Numbered from the stretch's first letter, positions 7,330-14,475 are shown. The stretch is DNA of 25,542 bases from JARRRD01 sp037381085 (GCA_037381085.1 JARRRD010000032.1:1-25542); one strand, 5' to 3'. The notes: a model not told the origin generated them from the letters alone. Program-made: numbers and translations.

Positions 7330-8091
7330 ATGAACAAGGCCCTGGTTATCATCCCCACCTATAATGAGAAGACCGGTCTTCCACCCATCATAGACGCTGT
7401 TCTGAAATATGAGGCCTTTGACCTTCTCATTGTTGATGACGCCTCTCCGGACGGCACAGCTGGAGTTGTCAGGGAGATCATGTCGCGTGAGAAGAGGGTG
7501 TCACTACTTGAAAGACCGGGGAAGCTTGGCCTTGGCACAGCTTATGCAGTTGGATTCAGGTGGGGGCTGCAACGTGGATACGAATATTTTATCGAGATGG
7601 ATGCTGACGGGTCCCATAATCCCGGGGCATTACCCTGGTTTCTCAAGGAAATTGAGGGGTATGGCCTCGTAATCGGGTCGCGCTACCTGAATAAGAGGAT
7701 AAGTGTCGTGGGATGGGACTTCAGGCGCCTGCTTATGTCAAAATTTGGCAACATATACGCCGCCATGATACTCGGCATCAGGCTTACGGACCTCACGAGC
7801 GGTTTCAGATGTTACAGCAGGGATGCCCTGAAAGCTATCGATTTGGACAAGATCCACTCCAACGGCTATTCCTTCCAGATCGAGATGGCATATCTGGTGA
7901 GGATGGACGGGTTTAGAGTACATGAGATGCCCATAATATTTTATGACAGGAACTCAGGTACGTCGAAGATGTCTAAGAACATAGTCAGAGAGGCCATGGT
8001 GCTGCCGTGGATGCTCAGGTTGAGGGAATTGAGGAATGCCGCTCTGAAGTTGCTCCCGCGGAAGTCCTATGAAAAAGAAATATCTCATTAA
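7330..8091 (+). CDS. Polyprenyl-phosphate mannose synthase-like family 2 glycosyltransferase
   Basis: The 253-residue protein has all hallmarks of the DPM1 branch of family-2 glycosyltransferases, which transfer mannose (or glucose) from a nucleotide sugar to a polyprenyl phosphate on the cytoplasmic membrane face. The lipid-linked sugar then serves GT-C enzymes outside. Visible motifs are VIIPTYNE (7-14), DDASPDGT (36-43), MDADGSHNP (90-98), GSRY (116-119), TSGFR (156-160), NGYSFQIEM and the late PIIFYDRNSGTSKM. It lacks the C-terminal membrane segments of the longer Dpm1 form, like the soluble human and archaeal-type catalytic subunits. The ATG at 7330 follows a perfect extended -10 promoter with no Shine-Dalgarno. 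Its 3' end overlaps the next gene by 23 bp, indicating coupled translation. Sugar specificity is inferred only from the family. Confidence 0.88.
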   Translation: MNKALVIIPTYNEKTGLPPIIDAVLKYEAFDLLIVDDASPDGTAGVVREIMSREKRVSLLERPGKLGLGTAYAVGFRWGLQRGYEYFIEMDADGSHNPGALPWFLKEIEGYGLVIGSRYLNKRISVVGWDFRRLLMSKFGNIYAAMILGIRLTDLTSGFRCYSRDALKAIDLDKIHSNGYSFQIEMAYLVRMDGFRVHEMPIIFYDRNSGTSKMSKNIVREAMVLPWMLRLRELRNAALKLLPRKSYEKEISH

Positions 8092-8716
8092 AGGCCTGAT
8101 CGCCTTCATAATTTTCATCGTCCTGGTCTGGGGAAAAGTCCTTTATATGCAGAGGAGCCACTTCGTGAAGGCGGAGCAGTATTTCAATGCCTCGGAATGG
8201 AAACTGGCGATACGGGAATATGACTCGGTGATGCACGCTTACTCTCCCTGGTCGCCCTATATCGGGAAGTCGGCGGAGAGGCTATGGACGATAGGCAAGA
8301 TGTTCGAAAAAGAGAACAAACCGATGTGGGCTGTCGACGCGTTCTCCGCCATACGAAGTTCCTTTTACGCCTCGCGCAGTCTGTATACGCCGGGGAAGGA
8401 ATGGATAAAGAAATGTGACGATGAGATAGCCGATATGGATGTGAAAATGCTGATCAGGGACGGGTCTCTCAAACCTGAAAATGCCGCTTCCGAGAAAACG
8501 AAGCTGCTCTACGTAATGAAGGTGGACAGGGCGCCTGCTCCCGGCTGGGCCGTTGTCGTGGAGGCGAGTTTCTTCGGCTGGGTCGCTTCGGTTGTCTTCG
8601 TGATATTCCGGGGCTTTGACGAAAAAGGAATGATGAGGGCCAGGCCCGCGCTCTACGGTTTCCTGTTTTTTACTCTCAGTTTCACCCTTTGGGTGATTTC
8701 GTTGCTGAAGGCTTAA
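8069..8716 (+). CDS. Membrane protein with TPR-like region, unknown function
   Basis: I do not recognise a named family. The 215-residue product starts with a basic MKKKYLIKG and one membrane span (about residues 9-27). A soluble middle follows whose pattern of Ala, Tyr and Trp (KAEQYFNASEWKLAIREY, then WAVDAFSAIRSSFY) resembles tetratricopeptide repeats. The end has two more hydrophobic spans (about 160-180 and 195-213). The soluble part probably faces the periplasm, if the N-terminus is inside by the positive-inside rule. The gene overlaps the mannose-phosphate-polyprenol synthase by 23 bp and lies 22 bp before the pilin gene, so the three are likely one transcript. A role in pilus assembly or pilin modification is a guess from position only. 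Confidence 0.75.
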   Translation: MKKKYLIKGLIAFIIFIVLVWGKVLYMQRSHFVKAEQYFNASEWKLAIREYDSVMHAYSPWSPYIGKSAERLWTIGKMFEKENKPMWAVDAFSAIRSSFYASRSLYTPGKEWIKKCDDEIADMDVKMLIRDGSLKPENAASEKTKLLYVMKVDRAPAPGWAVVVEASFFGWVASVVFVIFRGFDEKGMMRARPALYGFLFFTLSFTLWVISLLKA

Positions 8717-8738
8717 TTGACCTATAGAGGAGGCAGAC

Positions 8739-9236
8739 ATGGATAAGAAAGGTTTTACCCTGGTTGAACTGATCATAGTGATTGCCATCATCGCTATCCT
8801 TGCAATGATTGCCATACCGGCCTATGTCGGCCAGCAAAAGAAGGCGACCCGTACAGAGGCGTTTTCGAACCTGCAGAACCTGAGATTGCTGGAAGAGCAG
8901 TATTTTGCGGACAACGGAGAATATGCTCCAGATACGGCTACGGCTGACTCAACTGCCGCAATTCCCGTAACTTCGTCGTCAAGTAAAGGGGACAGCCTCC
9001 GTTATGACGCCACTTACAATTCTGGCAGCAATCAGACCGACGCCAAGAACATCATTAATTATCTCCCAGGTTTTAAGCCGGGTGCAGCTTCAAATCTGTC
9101 GTATGATTATTACATAACGTGGACGTTTAGCGGAGGAAACACGGCTACTTTCAGGGCTTGGGCCGTTGGAAAGACCGGCAGCAGGGTTGCCGGTGATTCT
9201 TTTTGGATTGACAATAACAACAACAAAGACTTCTGA
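8739..9236 (+). CDS. Type IV pilin / pseudopilin-like protein
   Basis: The product has a classic class III signal: a short basic leader MDKKG, then FTLVELIIVIAIIAILAMIA. Prepilin peptidase would cut after Gly5 and N-methylate Phe6, and the conserved Glu of the mature fifth position is present. The mature protein is about 160 residues, with the hydrophobic helix continuing into QQKKATRTEAFSNLQNLRLLEEQYF, usual for type IVa pilins and minor pilins. There are no cysteines, so the C-terminal disulfide loop is absent. A Ser/Thr/Ala-rich stretch lies at about residues 66-87. A strong AGAGGAGG (8726-8733) precedes the ATG. The neighbouring genes suggest possible glycosylation of this Ser/Thr stretch, which is inference. 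No other pilus gene is in the window, so major versus minor pilin cannot be decided. Confidence 0.92.
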   Translation: MDKKGFTLVELIIVIAIIAILAMIAIPAYVGQQKKATRTEAFSNLQNLRLLEEQYFADNGEYAPDTATADSTAAIPVTSSSSKGDSLRYDATYNSGSNQTDAKNIINYLPGFKPGAASNLSYDYYITWTFSGGNTATFRAWAVGKTGSRVAGDSFWIDNNNNKDF

Positions 9237-9270
9237 GGCGGCGAGCGCAAACTCGTTGAAAAGTCTATCG

Positions 9271-9290
9271 TCAGTCTGCGTCAGTCTGCG
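9271..9290 (+). repeat. Two exact tandem copies of a 10-mer
   Basis: The unit TCAGTCTGCG occurs twice in direct succession, and the two copies are identical. It lies 35 bp after the pilin stop codon. Confidence 0.85.
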
Positions 9291-9332
9291 GCTAACTGCC
9301 TCTTATGCTTAGCCGGTTAACCACCTCACCGT

Positions 9333-9421
9333 GTCATTCCCGCAAGCAAAGCGCGCCTGCCTGCCGGCAGGCAGGTCGGGAATCTTTCTTCGAAGAAGGA
9401 TTCCGGACAAGCCGGAATGAC
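9333..9421. repeat. Full-length 89-bp nested palindromic element
   Basis: The element is bounded by inverted ends GTCATTCC (9333-9340) and GGAATGAC (9414-9421). Inside are a perfect 20-bp palindrome centred on CTGCCGGCAG (9356-9375) and a perfect 12-bp palindrome TTCTTCGAAGAA (9386-9397), the latter flanked by GAATC and GATTC arms. It can fold into a multi-hairpin structure. Its right half recurs at 6101-6131 and 22821-22851. The form is that of a REP- or MITE-like non-coding repeat. No target-site duplication was identified. Confidence 0.8.
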
Positions 9422-9577
9422 AGATTATATGAATTCTGTACGAACCGGATCAGCAGTTTGCCTTTTTGGTATTTATGGAACTTCCTCAGGAAGCCCTTTT
9501 GTGACTTTTGTGCTTTCTGTGGCCTGCTCTGTGTGCTCTGCGTCGGCGTTGCCTTTATCTTTCCTCTCATTTCCCTG

Positions 9578-9586
9578 TGCTAAAAT
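9578..9586 (+). promoter_or_regulatory. Extended -10 promoter of uvrA, probably leaderless
   Basis: TGC-TAAAAT ends 6 nt before the uvrA ATG at 9593, so transcription would begin at or next to the start codon. The bases between are AAGGGG, too close to the ATG to act as a normal Shine-Dalgarno. No well-spaced -35 box was found. Confidence 0.45.
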
Positions 9587-9592
9587 AAGGGG

Positions 9593-12442
9593 ATGTCCCC
9601 GAAGGAACTCATTATTGAGGGAGCCAGGCAGAATAACCTCAGGAATATAAATCTCAGGCTTCCTCACAACAAGGTCATCGCCGTTACCGGTGTTTCAGGG
9701 TCCGGCAAATCGTCTCTTGCCTTCGACACCATCTTCGCCGAAGGGCAGTGGCGGTTCATAGAATCCCTCTCAACCTACGCCAGGCTTTTCCTCGAAAAAC
9801 TCGACCGGCCCGATGTCGACGCTATCCTGAACATACGCCCCGCTATCGCCCTCGAACAGAAAAACCCCGTCAGGGGGTCCCGGTCCACAGTGGGGACTTT
9901 GACAGAACTGTATGAACTCTTCCGGCTCCTCTATTCCAAAGTCTCAACGCCCTGTTGTCCGAACTGCGGCAGAGAAATAAGAAGGTGGGACCCGGCCCAG
10001 ATAGCCGCCGAACTGGTCGAGAAACACGCGGGGGAAAGGGCTGTCATCGTCTTTGAATCAAGGGCGACTTTGGAGGAACTGAGAAAACTGGGGTTCCAGA
10101 GGCTCTGGATCGACGGGGAGATAAAAGACATAGAAGATGTGAGGAGTCAGGAGTCAGGAGTCAGGAGCAACACCACCGCTAGCCCCAACGCGCCGCGAGA
10201 TCCGGGAGTAAAGCCCCTCACACCTCACGCCTCAGACCTCACGCCTCGCACCTCACTCGATGTGGTTCTCGACCGGCTTGTCATAAGAAGCGAACCGAGA
10301 CTGTCAGACTCCATCGAGATGGCCTGGAAGGAAGGGAAGGGGCGTATAAAGGTGATATTAGTCAATAGTGGGGGCAAGGTGACCTCGCCCCTATCGTCTC
10401 ACGATTCACGATTCACGATTTACGGTTTCTCATCGGAGAACGCCTGCGAAGAATGCTGCATAGAGCTCCCGCTGCCCTCGCCCCTTCTGTTTTCTTTCAA
10501 CCACCCGGTCGGCGCCTGTCCCGAATGCAAGGGGTTCGGCAATATCCTCAGCTATGACGAGGACCTGATCATCCCCGACAAGGGGCTTTCACTTCGGCAG
10601 GGCGCGGTGGACCCGTGGAACAAGCCTGCCTACAGATGGTGGAAGAAGCAGATTCTGGCGAAGGCGGGTGGGGCGGGCCTCGATGTCCGCAAACCTTACA
10701 GTCAGTTCACGGCGGAGGACAGAGAGCTTTTGTTCAAAGGTGGAGACAGCTTTTACGGAATCGATGATTTCTTCGAGGACATGGAGGGCAGGAGATACAA
10801 GCTCCACGTAAGGGTCTTTTTGAGCAGATACAGGAGAAGCGTTACCTGCCCCGCCTGCGGAGGCAAGAGGCTGAAAAAAGAGGTGCTTGCCTATAAGATC
10901 GGCGGGCTCGACATAGCGGAACTTTGCAGACTGCCCGTTTCCCGGGTCGGAAAGTTCTTTTCCGATATCGATCTTTCACCTTTCAGGAGAGATGTGTCGA
11001 GGGAACTCCTGAGACAGATCATGATGAAGGTGCAATTTCTTGAGAAGGTGGGCCTTGAATATCTCACGCTCGACAGATACGGCAAGACCCTCTCGGGAGG
11101 TGAATACCAGAGGATCAACATTTCGAACCAGCTGTCCTCGCTGCTGACCGGGACGCTCTACGTGCTTGATGAGCCGACGGTGGGGCTCCATGCCCGGGAT
11201 ACGGACAGGATAGCCGGGATAATGGGCGAACTGGCCGCTCTCGGAAATACCGTTATCGTTGTCGAACATGACAGGGGAATAATCGAGAGGGCGGACTGGA
11301 TCGTGGAACTGGGCCCCGGCGGAGGGCATAAAGGGGGTAAAGTCGTCTTCTCCGGACCTTGGGGCGATTTCCTTACGTCTGAGACCCTTACCGGCAGATA
11401 TATAAGAGGCGCCGAAAAAGTGGAGATGCCGCCGAAGAGACGCGAGGCTGACGGAAAACTGACGGTCTACGGCGCGTCAGGGAACAACCTGAAAAAAGTC
11501 GATTTCACCGTTCCCCTCAACAGGCTGGTCGCTGTCACGGGGGTCTCCGGATCGGGGAAGAGCAGTCTCGTCGTGGAGACCCTTTACAGGGCCATATCGA
11601 AGAAATTCAGGACTGTAACGGAACGTCCGCTGTATTACGAACGCCTGGAAGGGGACCTGCTCCTGAACGGCGTAAAGCTCATCGACCAGTCCCCGATTGG
11701 CAGAAGTCCCCGCTCGAATCCCGTGACCTACCTGAAAATATTCGACCATGTTCGAAAACTTTTTGCCGCCCAGAGAGAGGCGAAGGCTTACGGTTATGGC
11801 CCGGGCTTTTTTTCTTTCAACGTTCAGGGCGGGCGCTGCGAGACATGCAAAGGTGAAGGCTACGAGTTGATGGAGATGTATTTTTTTGAAAACCTCTATA
11901 TCACGTGCGAGAGATGCGGGGGGAAGAGATACTCACCGGAGGCGCTGAGAATAAGATACAGGGACAGGAACATCAGCGAGGTGCTGAATATGACGGTCGA
12001 GGAGGCGCTCGTATTGTTCCATGGCGAGCCCCGCATAATTTCGAAGCTGGAACTGATGAGGGAGACCGGACTCGGTTATCTGCGTCTCGGACAGCCGGCA
12101 ACCACTCTGTCGGGCGGAGAGGCGCAGAGGCTCAAGATATGTTCCGAACTTGGTACCATGTCGAAGGGAGGCTGCCTCTATATTCTGGATGAACCTACCG
12201 TCGGCCTGCACTTCGTCGATGTCCAGGCGCTGCTTCATATCCTCAACAAGCTGGTTGAATCGGGGAATACCGTGCTGGTTATCGAGCATAACCTCGATGT
12301 GATCAGGGCTGCGGACTGGGTTGTGGACCTCGGTCCCGAAGGCGGTGAAAGAGGCGGCAGGATTATTTTTGAGGGTACGCCTGCCCAGATTGTAAGGTCC
12401 GGTAAGTCCTGGACGGGCAAATATCTCAAGGCATATAGGTAG
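9593..12442 (+). CDS. uvrA: Excinuclease ABC subunit A (divergent UvrA), with repeat-derived inserts
   Basis: UvrA is the damage-recognising ATPase of nucleotide excision repair; it loads UvrB onto lesions. This 949-residue copy has two ABC modules, with Walker A GVSGSGKSS near residues 33 and 649. Signature motifs are LSGGEYQRI (about 500) and LSGGEAQRL (about 839), each followed by LDEPTVGLH. Zinc-finger cysteine pairs are CPNC, CEEC...CPEC, CPAC, and CETCKGEG...CERCGG. Early residues (RFIESLSTYARLFLEKLDRPDVDAI, IRPAIALEQKNP) differ from the common UvrA form and suggest a divergent paralogue group. Two stretches in the UvrB-binding/first zinc-module region (about residues 183-222 and 259-279) are made of short DNA repeats translated in frame and are not part of the usual protein. 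No frameshift was seen. The gene converges with the next one, sharing a terminator. Confidence 0.93.
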   Translation: MSPKELIIEGARQNNLRNINLRLPHNKVIAVTGVSGSGKSSLAFDTIFAEGQWRFIESLSTYARLFLEKLDRPDVDAILNIRPAIALEQKNPVRGSRSTVGTLTELYELFRLLYSKVSTPCCPNCGREIRRWDPAQIAAELVEKHAGERAVIVFESRATLEELRKLGFQRLWIDGEIKDIEDVRSQESGVRSNTTASPNAPRDPGVKPLTPHASDLTPRTSLDVVLDRLVIRSEPRLSDSIEMAWKEGKGRIKVILVNSGGKVTSPLSSHDSRFTIYGFSSENACEECCIELPLPSPLLFSFNHPVGACPECKGFGNILSYDEDLIIPDKGLSLRQGAVDPWNKPAYRWWKKQILAKAGGAGLDVRKPYSQFTAEDRELLFKGGDSFYGIDDFFEDMEGRRYKLHVRVFLSRYRRSVTCPACGGKRLKKEVLAYKIGGLDIAELCRLPVSRVGKFFSDIDLSPFRRDVSRELLRQIMMKVQFLEKVGLEYLTLDRYGKTLSGGEYQRINISNQLSSLLTGTLYVLDEPTVGLHARDTDRIAGIMGELAALGNTVIVVEHDRGIIERADWIVELGPGGGHKGGKVVFSGPWGDFLTSETLTGRYIRGAEKVEMPPKRREADGKLTVYGASGNNLKKVDFTVPLNRLVAVTGVSGSGKSSLVVETLYRAISKKFRTVTERPLYYERLEGDLLLNGVKLIDQSPIGRSPRSNPVTYLKIFDHVRKLFAAQREAKAYGYGPGFFSFNVQGGRCETCKGEGYELMEMYFFENLYITCERCGGKRYSPEALRIRYRDRNISEVLNMTVEEALVLFHGEPRIISKLELMRETGLGYLRLGQPATTLSGGEAQRLKICSELGTMSKGGCLYILDEPTVGLHFVDVQALLHILNKLVESGNTVLVIEHNLDVIRAADWVVDLGPEGGERGGRIIFEGTPAQIVRSGKSWTGKYLKAYR
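10143..10168 (+). repeat. 7-bp tandem repeat inside uvrA
   Basis: The unit GGAGTCA is present three times exactly (10143-10163), followed by a partial fourth copy. It encodes the QESGVRS-type insert in UvrA. Because the unit is not a multiple of three, gain or loss of one unit would shift the frame. Confidence 0.9.
10222..10256 (+). repeat. 14-bp-period repeat inside uvrA
   Basis: The 12-mer ACCTCACGCCTC occurs at 10222-10233 and 10236-10247, with a partial third copy ACCTCAC at 10250-10256. It encodes the PHASDLTPRTS part of the insert just before the conserved LDVVLDRLVI strand. Confidence 0.85.
10371..10391. repeat. 21-bp near-perfect palindrome inside uvrA
   Basis: GGGGC-A-AGGT-G-ACCT-C-GCCCC pairs along its length, with a single A/C mismatch and one central base. 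It is translated as part of the GGKVTSPL segment. Such palindromes normally sit between genes. Confidence 0.85.
10401..10428 (+). repeat. Second 7-bp tandem repeat inside uvrA
   Basis: Four consecutive heptamers are read: ACGATTC, ACGATTC, ACGATTT, ACGGTTT. The first two are identical and the others differ by one or two bases. They encode HDSRFTIYGF. Confidence 0.85.
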
Positions 12443-12455
12443 TCACGAAAAGAAC

Positions 12456-12489
12456 GGCTTACGCCGAAGCCCTACGCCCCGGCTTTTTT
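12456..12489. terminator. Compact bidirectional terminator with a shared stem arm
   Basis: Three arms alternate: GGCTT (12456-12460), AAGCC (12467-12471) and GGCTT (12481-12485). On the plus strand, arms two and three form a hairpin followed by T-rich sequence (six T at 12484-12489), suited to end uvrA transcription. On the minus strand, arms two and one form a hairpin followed by GTTCTTTTC, suited to end the convergent membrane-protein gene. The stems are only 5 bp, so strength is uncertain. The structure overlaps the last codons of the minus-strand gene. Confidence 0.5.
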
Positions 12490-14382
12490 CTTGTGAGTCA
12501 TGAGAAGGAAGAGCGCCTTTGAATAGTTTCCGATGTAACTGTTGGGAGAAAGTGAGAGGGACGTATCAATGAAAGAGGATGTTCGTTTGTTGGCGATGCC
12601 CTTCAGCAGTAAAGCAATGGCCATGCTCGAATAATGCGCCTCCCTGTGATGGCCTGCTCCCATCAGGCATTCTTCAAGTATTTCATCGTAGATCCGGGAT
12701 TTCGGCAGTTGATATCTGGCTATGACGTCCCTGAACTTCGGCTCGTCCCTCACGAATATCATTACGGTGCCGTCGGCGTCAATCAATTTCCACGTGTTGT
12801 CCTGAGCAAGCTTGAAGATCAGTGGATAGATCCCGCCGGTAAAGTGATTTACAGCCTCATGAACGATTATGTCCGCGTTGATCTTGTCCAGCAGTTTTTT
12901 CCATTTCGCTTCGTCGCGGGAACCCTTGCCGCCGCTTTCTTCTCCGCCTCCGGAGACCTTTATAGTGCCTATGCCTGGGGGGAGGAGCCTGTTGATGCTT
13001 GCCAATACTCTCCCCGGCGGGTCGAGGGCTCCCTCTATCTCCAGGCTTTTGATTATCCTCTTGACATCGATAAAGCGGGAATCAGAGTATATTCTGGATC
13101 CGGGATAGCATCTGAAGAGGATGAAGGCGGCCGTATTGTATGAAGCAAAAATATTTCCTCGTATATCGTTCTTAAGCAGGAAATCTGTAGCTCTGACGGG
13201 ATAGTGATAATTCTCGTTGAACCTGAGGATGTCTCTGCTCCTGAAGGGATTTGAGTACACCGCGAGAAAAGACAAGAAGGCGATGATTACGATCTGGGAT
13301 CCTATCCTGAGTCTAGTGGAAGGTTTTCTTAAGGCGGTCGGGGGCAGATACGTTACGAGGGGAGCAGCCACGATGAGGAAGAGCGGGATATACCTCGCGG
13401 CCAGCAGTGCAGGAGTAACTGCGAAGATCAGGAGGAGCAGAGGAGTTACCTGCCGGCGCCGCAGGAAAACAATCCCCATTACTACCGCACAGACAACACA
13501 GGCCCAGAAACCGTAAGTCATCGCAGAAGGGTTCATCCTGGAGTAAGCCAGGGCAGATTGATATTCCTGTATCATTTGGGAGTAAATTGTCTCAAGCTCG
13601 AAATGGGGTGAGTGTGTCATGAACGTATAGACAAATGCCTTATATGTATTAGGGTTGAGCAGGGAAAAAAGGACTGAGAGAAGACCCGCCGCGAAGACGG
13701 ACACAAACTGCCTTGCAGACAGACTGTCCTGATACGAGGCAAACCTGCCCTTCAGAACGATTCCGGCTCCTTCCCCGAACAGGTAAATCAGGATCAGGAC
13801 AATACCATAGATAAACCCCCCGTGCATATTGGCCCAGACAAACATCAGGAACGGCAGAACAGCCAGCCATTTGACAGATTTTGTTTCCCTGTATTTTTCG
13901 ATCAGGAAAATGAGGGCTGCTGCGAAAAGGAACGTAAATATCTGTGCCCTTATGCCGGTGAAATATCTGTGTATGAGAAAGGCTACCGTTCCGGCAACAG
14001 GCAACGCGATGAAAAATCCTTTCCTGTGCTCTATCAAATACCATATGATCGAAACGATCAGCGTGAATACGACGGCCCGCGTGAGCACCAGTCCGAAGGG
14101 GCCCCAGGACCGGTAAATGATGAAAAAAAGGACCTGCGCAATCCAGTTCTGGGAGAGAATGAACCGGCCTACAAAGGGTATCTTTTCGGTCGCGAAGGAG
14201 AAAGGGTCCGACGACATGGGAATTGTACCGTGCGTCAAGATATACTCGCCCGTCTTTACATGCCACGGCGTATCAGGGTCCCGGACGGGGTATATGAAGG
14301 AAAGGAAGACAACGAGAAAGAAAAGGAAGAGGGCAAGCTTCCTCAGTTTTCTCTCCAATATTTCCTTATCAAGTTTGTCCAT
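12472..14382 (-). CDS. Polytopic membrane protein, GT-C-like, unknown function
   Basis: The 636-residue product has about ten to twelve hydrophobic spans in its first 400 residues and a soluble C-terminal part of about 230 residues. After the first span comes RDPDTPWHVKTGEYILTHGTIP, with acidic residues in the first outer loop. That arrangement is typical of GT-C glycosyltransferases using polyprenyl-phosphate sugars. A second recognisable segment is FVWANMHGGFIYGI. The C-terminus contains SYNTAAFILFRCYPGSRIYSDSR and ends in helical, TPR-like sequence. I know no tested function for this family, so the transferase idea rests on topology and these motifs. The ATG at 14382 was chosen because AGGAAGGA lies just upstream. 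The frame is open to 14427, but those residues are a basic, repeat-like string. The gene is convergent to uvrA and divergent from the peptide-binding protein gene. Confidence 0.75.
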   Translation of the reverse strand: MDKLDKEILERKLRKLALFLFFLVVFLSFIYPVRDPDTPWHVKTGEYILTHGTIPMSSDPFSFATEKIPFVGRFILSQNWIAQVLFFIIYRSWGPFGLVLTRAVVFTLIVSIIWYLIEHRKGFFIALPVAGTVAFLIHRYFTGIRAQIFTFLFAAALIFLIEKYRETKSVKWLAVLPFLMFVWANMHGGFIYGIVLILIYLFGEGAGIVLKGRFASYQDSLSARQFVSVFAAGLLSVLFSLLNPNTYKAFVYTFMTHSPHFELETIYSQMIQEYQSALAYSRMNPSAMTYGFWACVVCAVVMGIVFLRRRQVTPLLLLIFAVTPALLAARYIPLFLIVAAPLVTYLPPTALRKPSTRLRIGSQIVIIAFLSFLAVYSNPFRSRDILRFNENYHYPVRATDFLLKNDIRGNIFASYNTAAFILFRCYPGSRIYSDSRFIDVKRIIKSLEIEGALDPPGRVLASINRLLPPGIGTIKVSGGGEESGGKGSRDEAKWKKLLDKINADIIVHEAVNHFTGGIYPLIFKLAQDNTWKLIDADGTVMIFVRDEPKFRDVIARYQLPKSRIYDEILEECLMGAGHHREAHYSSMAIALLLKGIANKRTSSFIDTSLSLSPNSYIGNYSKALFLLMTHKKKAGA

Positions 14383-14399
14383 GCATTCCTTCCTGTCAA

Positions 14400-14440
14400 G
14401 TCGCCGACTCCGGCCGCGGCCTGACATATCGGCAGGCGAC
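14400..14440 (-). promoter_or_regulatory. Hairpin in the 5' leader of the GT-C-like membrane protein gene
   Basis: GTCGCC (14400-14405) pairs with GGCGAC (14435-14440), and the loop contains the palindrome GGCCGCGGCC (14412-14421). It lies between the candidate -10 box and the Shine-Dalgarno. It could modulate translation, or it may simply be a palindromic repeat. No known riboswitch was recognised. Confidence 0.4.
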
Positions 14441-14445
14441 TTTGT

Positions 14446-14475
14446 ATTATAGAAACCGTGCTTGTCTCAACGCAA
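14446..14475 (-). promoter_or_regulatory. Candidate sigma-70-type promoter for the minus-strand membrane protein gene
   Basis: On the minus strand TTGCGT (14475-14470) and a perfect TATAAT (14451-14446) are separated by 18 bp. Transcription would start near 14439, about 57 nt before the ATG at 14382. Confidence 0.5.

Larger units (their letters stand above)
9237..9592. other. Repeat-rich intergenic region between pilin and uvrA genes
   Basis: No gene was found in these 356 bp. The region contains a 10-bp direct repeat, a complete nested palindromic element and a perfect small hairpin (CTTCCT-C-AGGAAG, 9481-9493). It also holds a TGTG-rich quasi-periodic stretch (about 9497-9546) and the candidate uvrA promoter. 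The short open frames across it translate the palindrome (for example into ACRQAG) and are not believed. The palindromic element may also end transcription from the pilin gene. Confidence 0.8.

Noticed and set aside
9305..9583. Short open frames across the pilin-uvrA gap
   Set aside because: They translate the palindromic element (giving ACRQAG and similar strings) on both strands, with no start signals.
10143..10428. Repeat arrays in uvrA as a possible CRISPR or group of regulatory sites
   Set aside because: Units are 7 or 14 bp with no spacers, and they lie within an open, continuous UvrA frame. This is not a CRISPR architecture.
13822..14424. 200-codon and nearby plus-strand frames over the membrane protein gene
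   Set aside because: The minus strand encodes a consistent polytopic membrane protein with a promoter and Shine-Dalgarno. The plus-strand products are highly charged and featureless.
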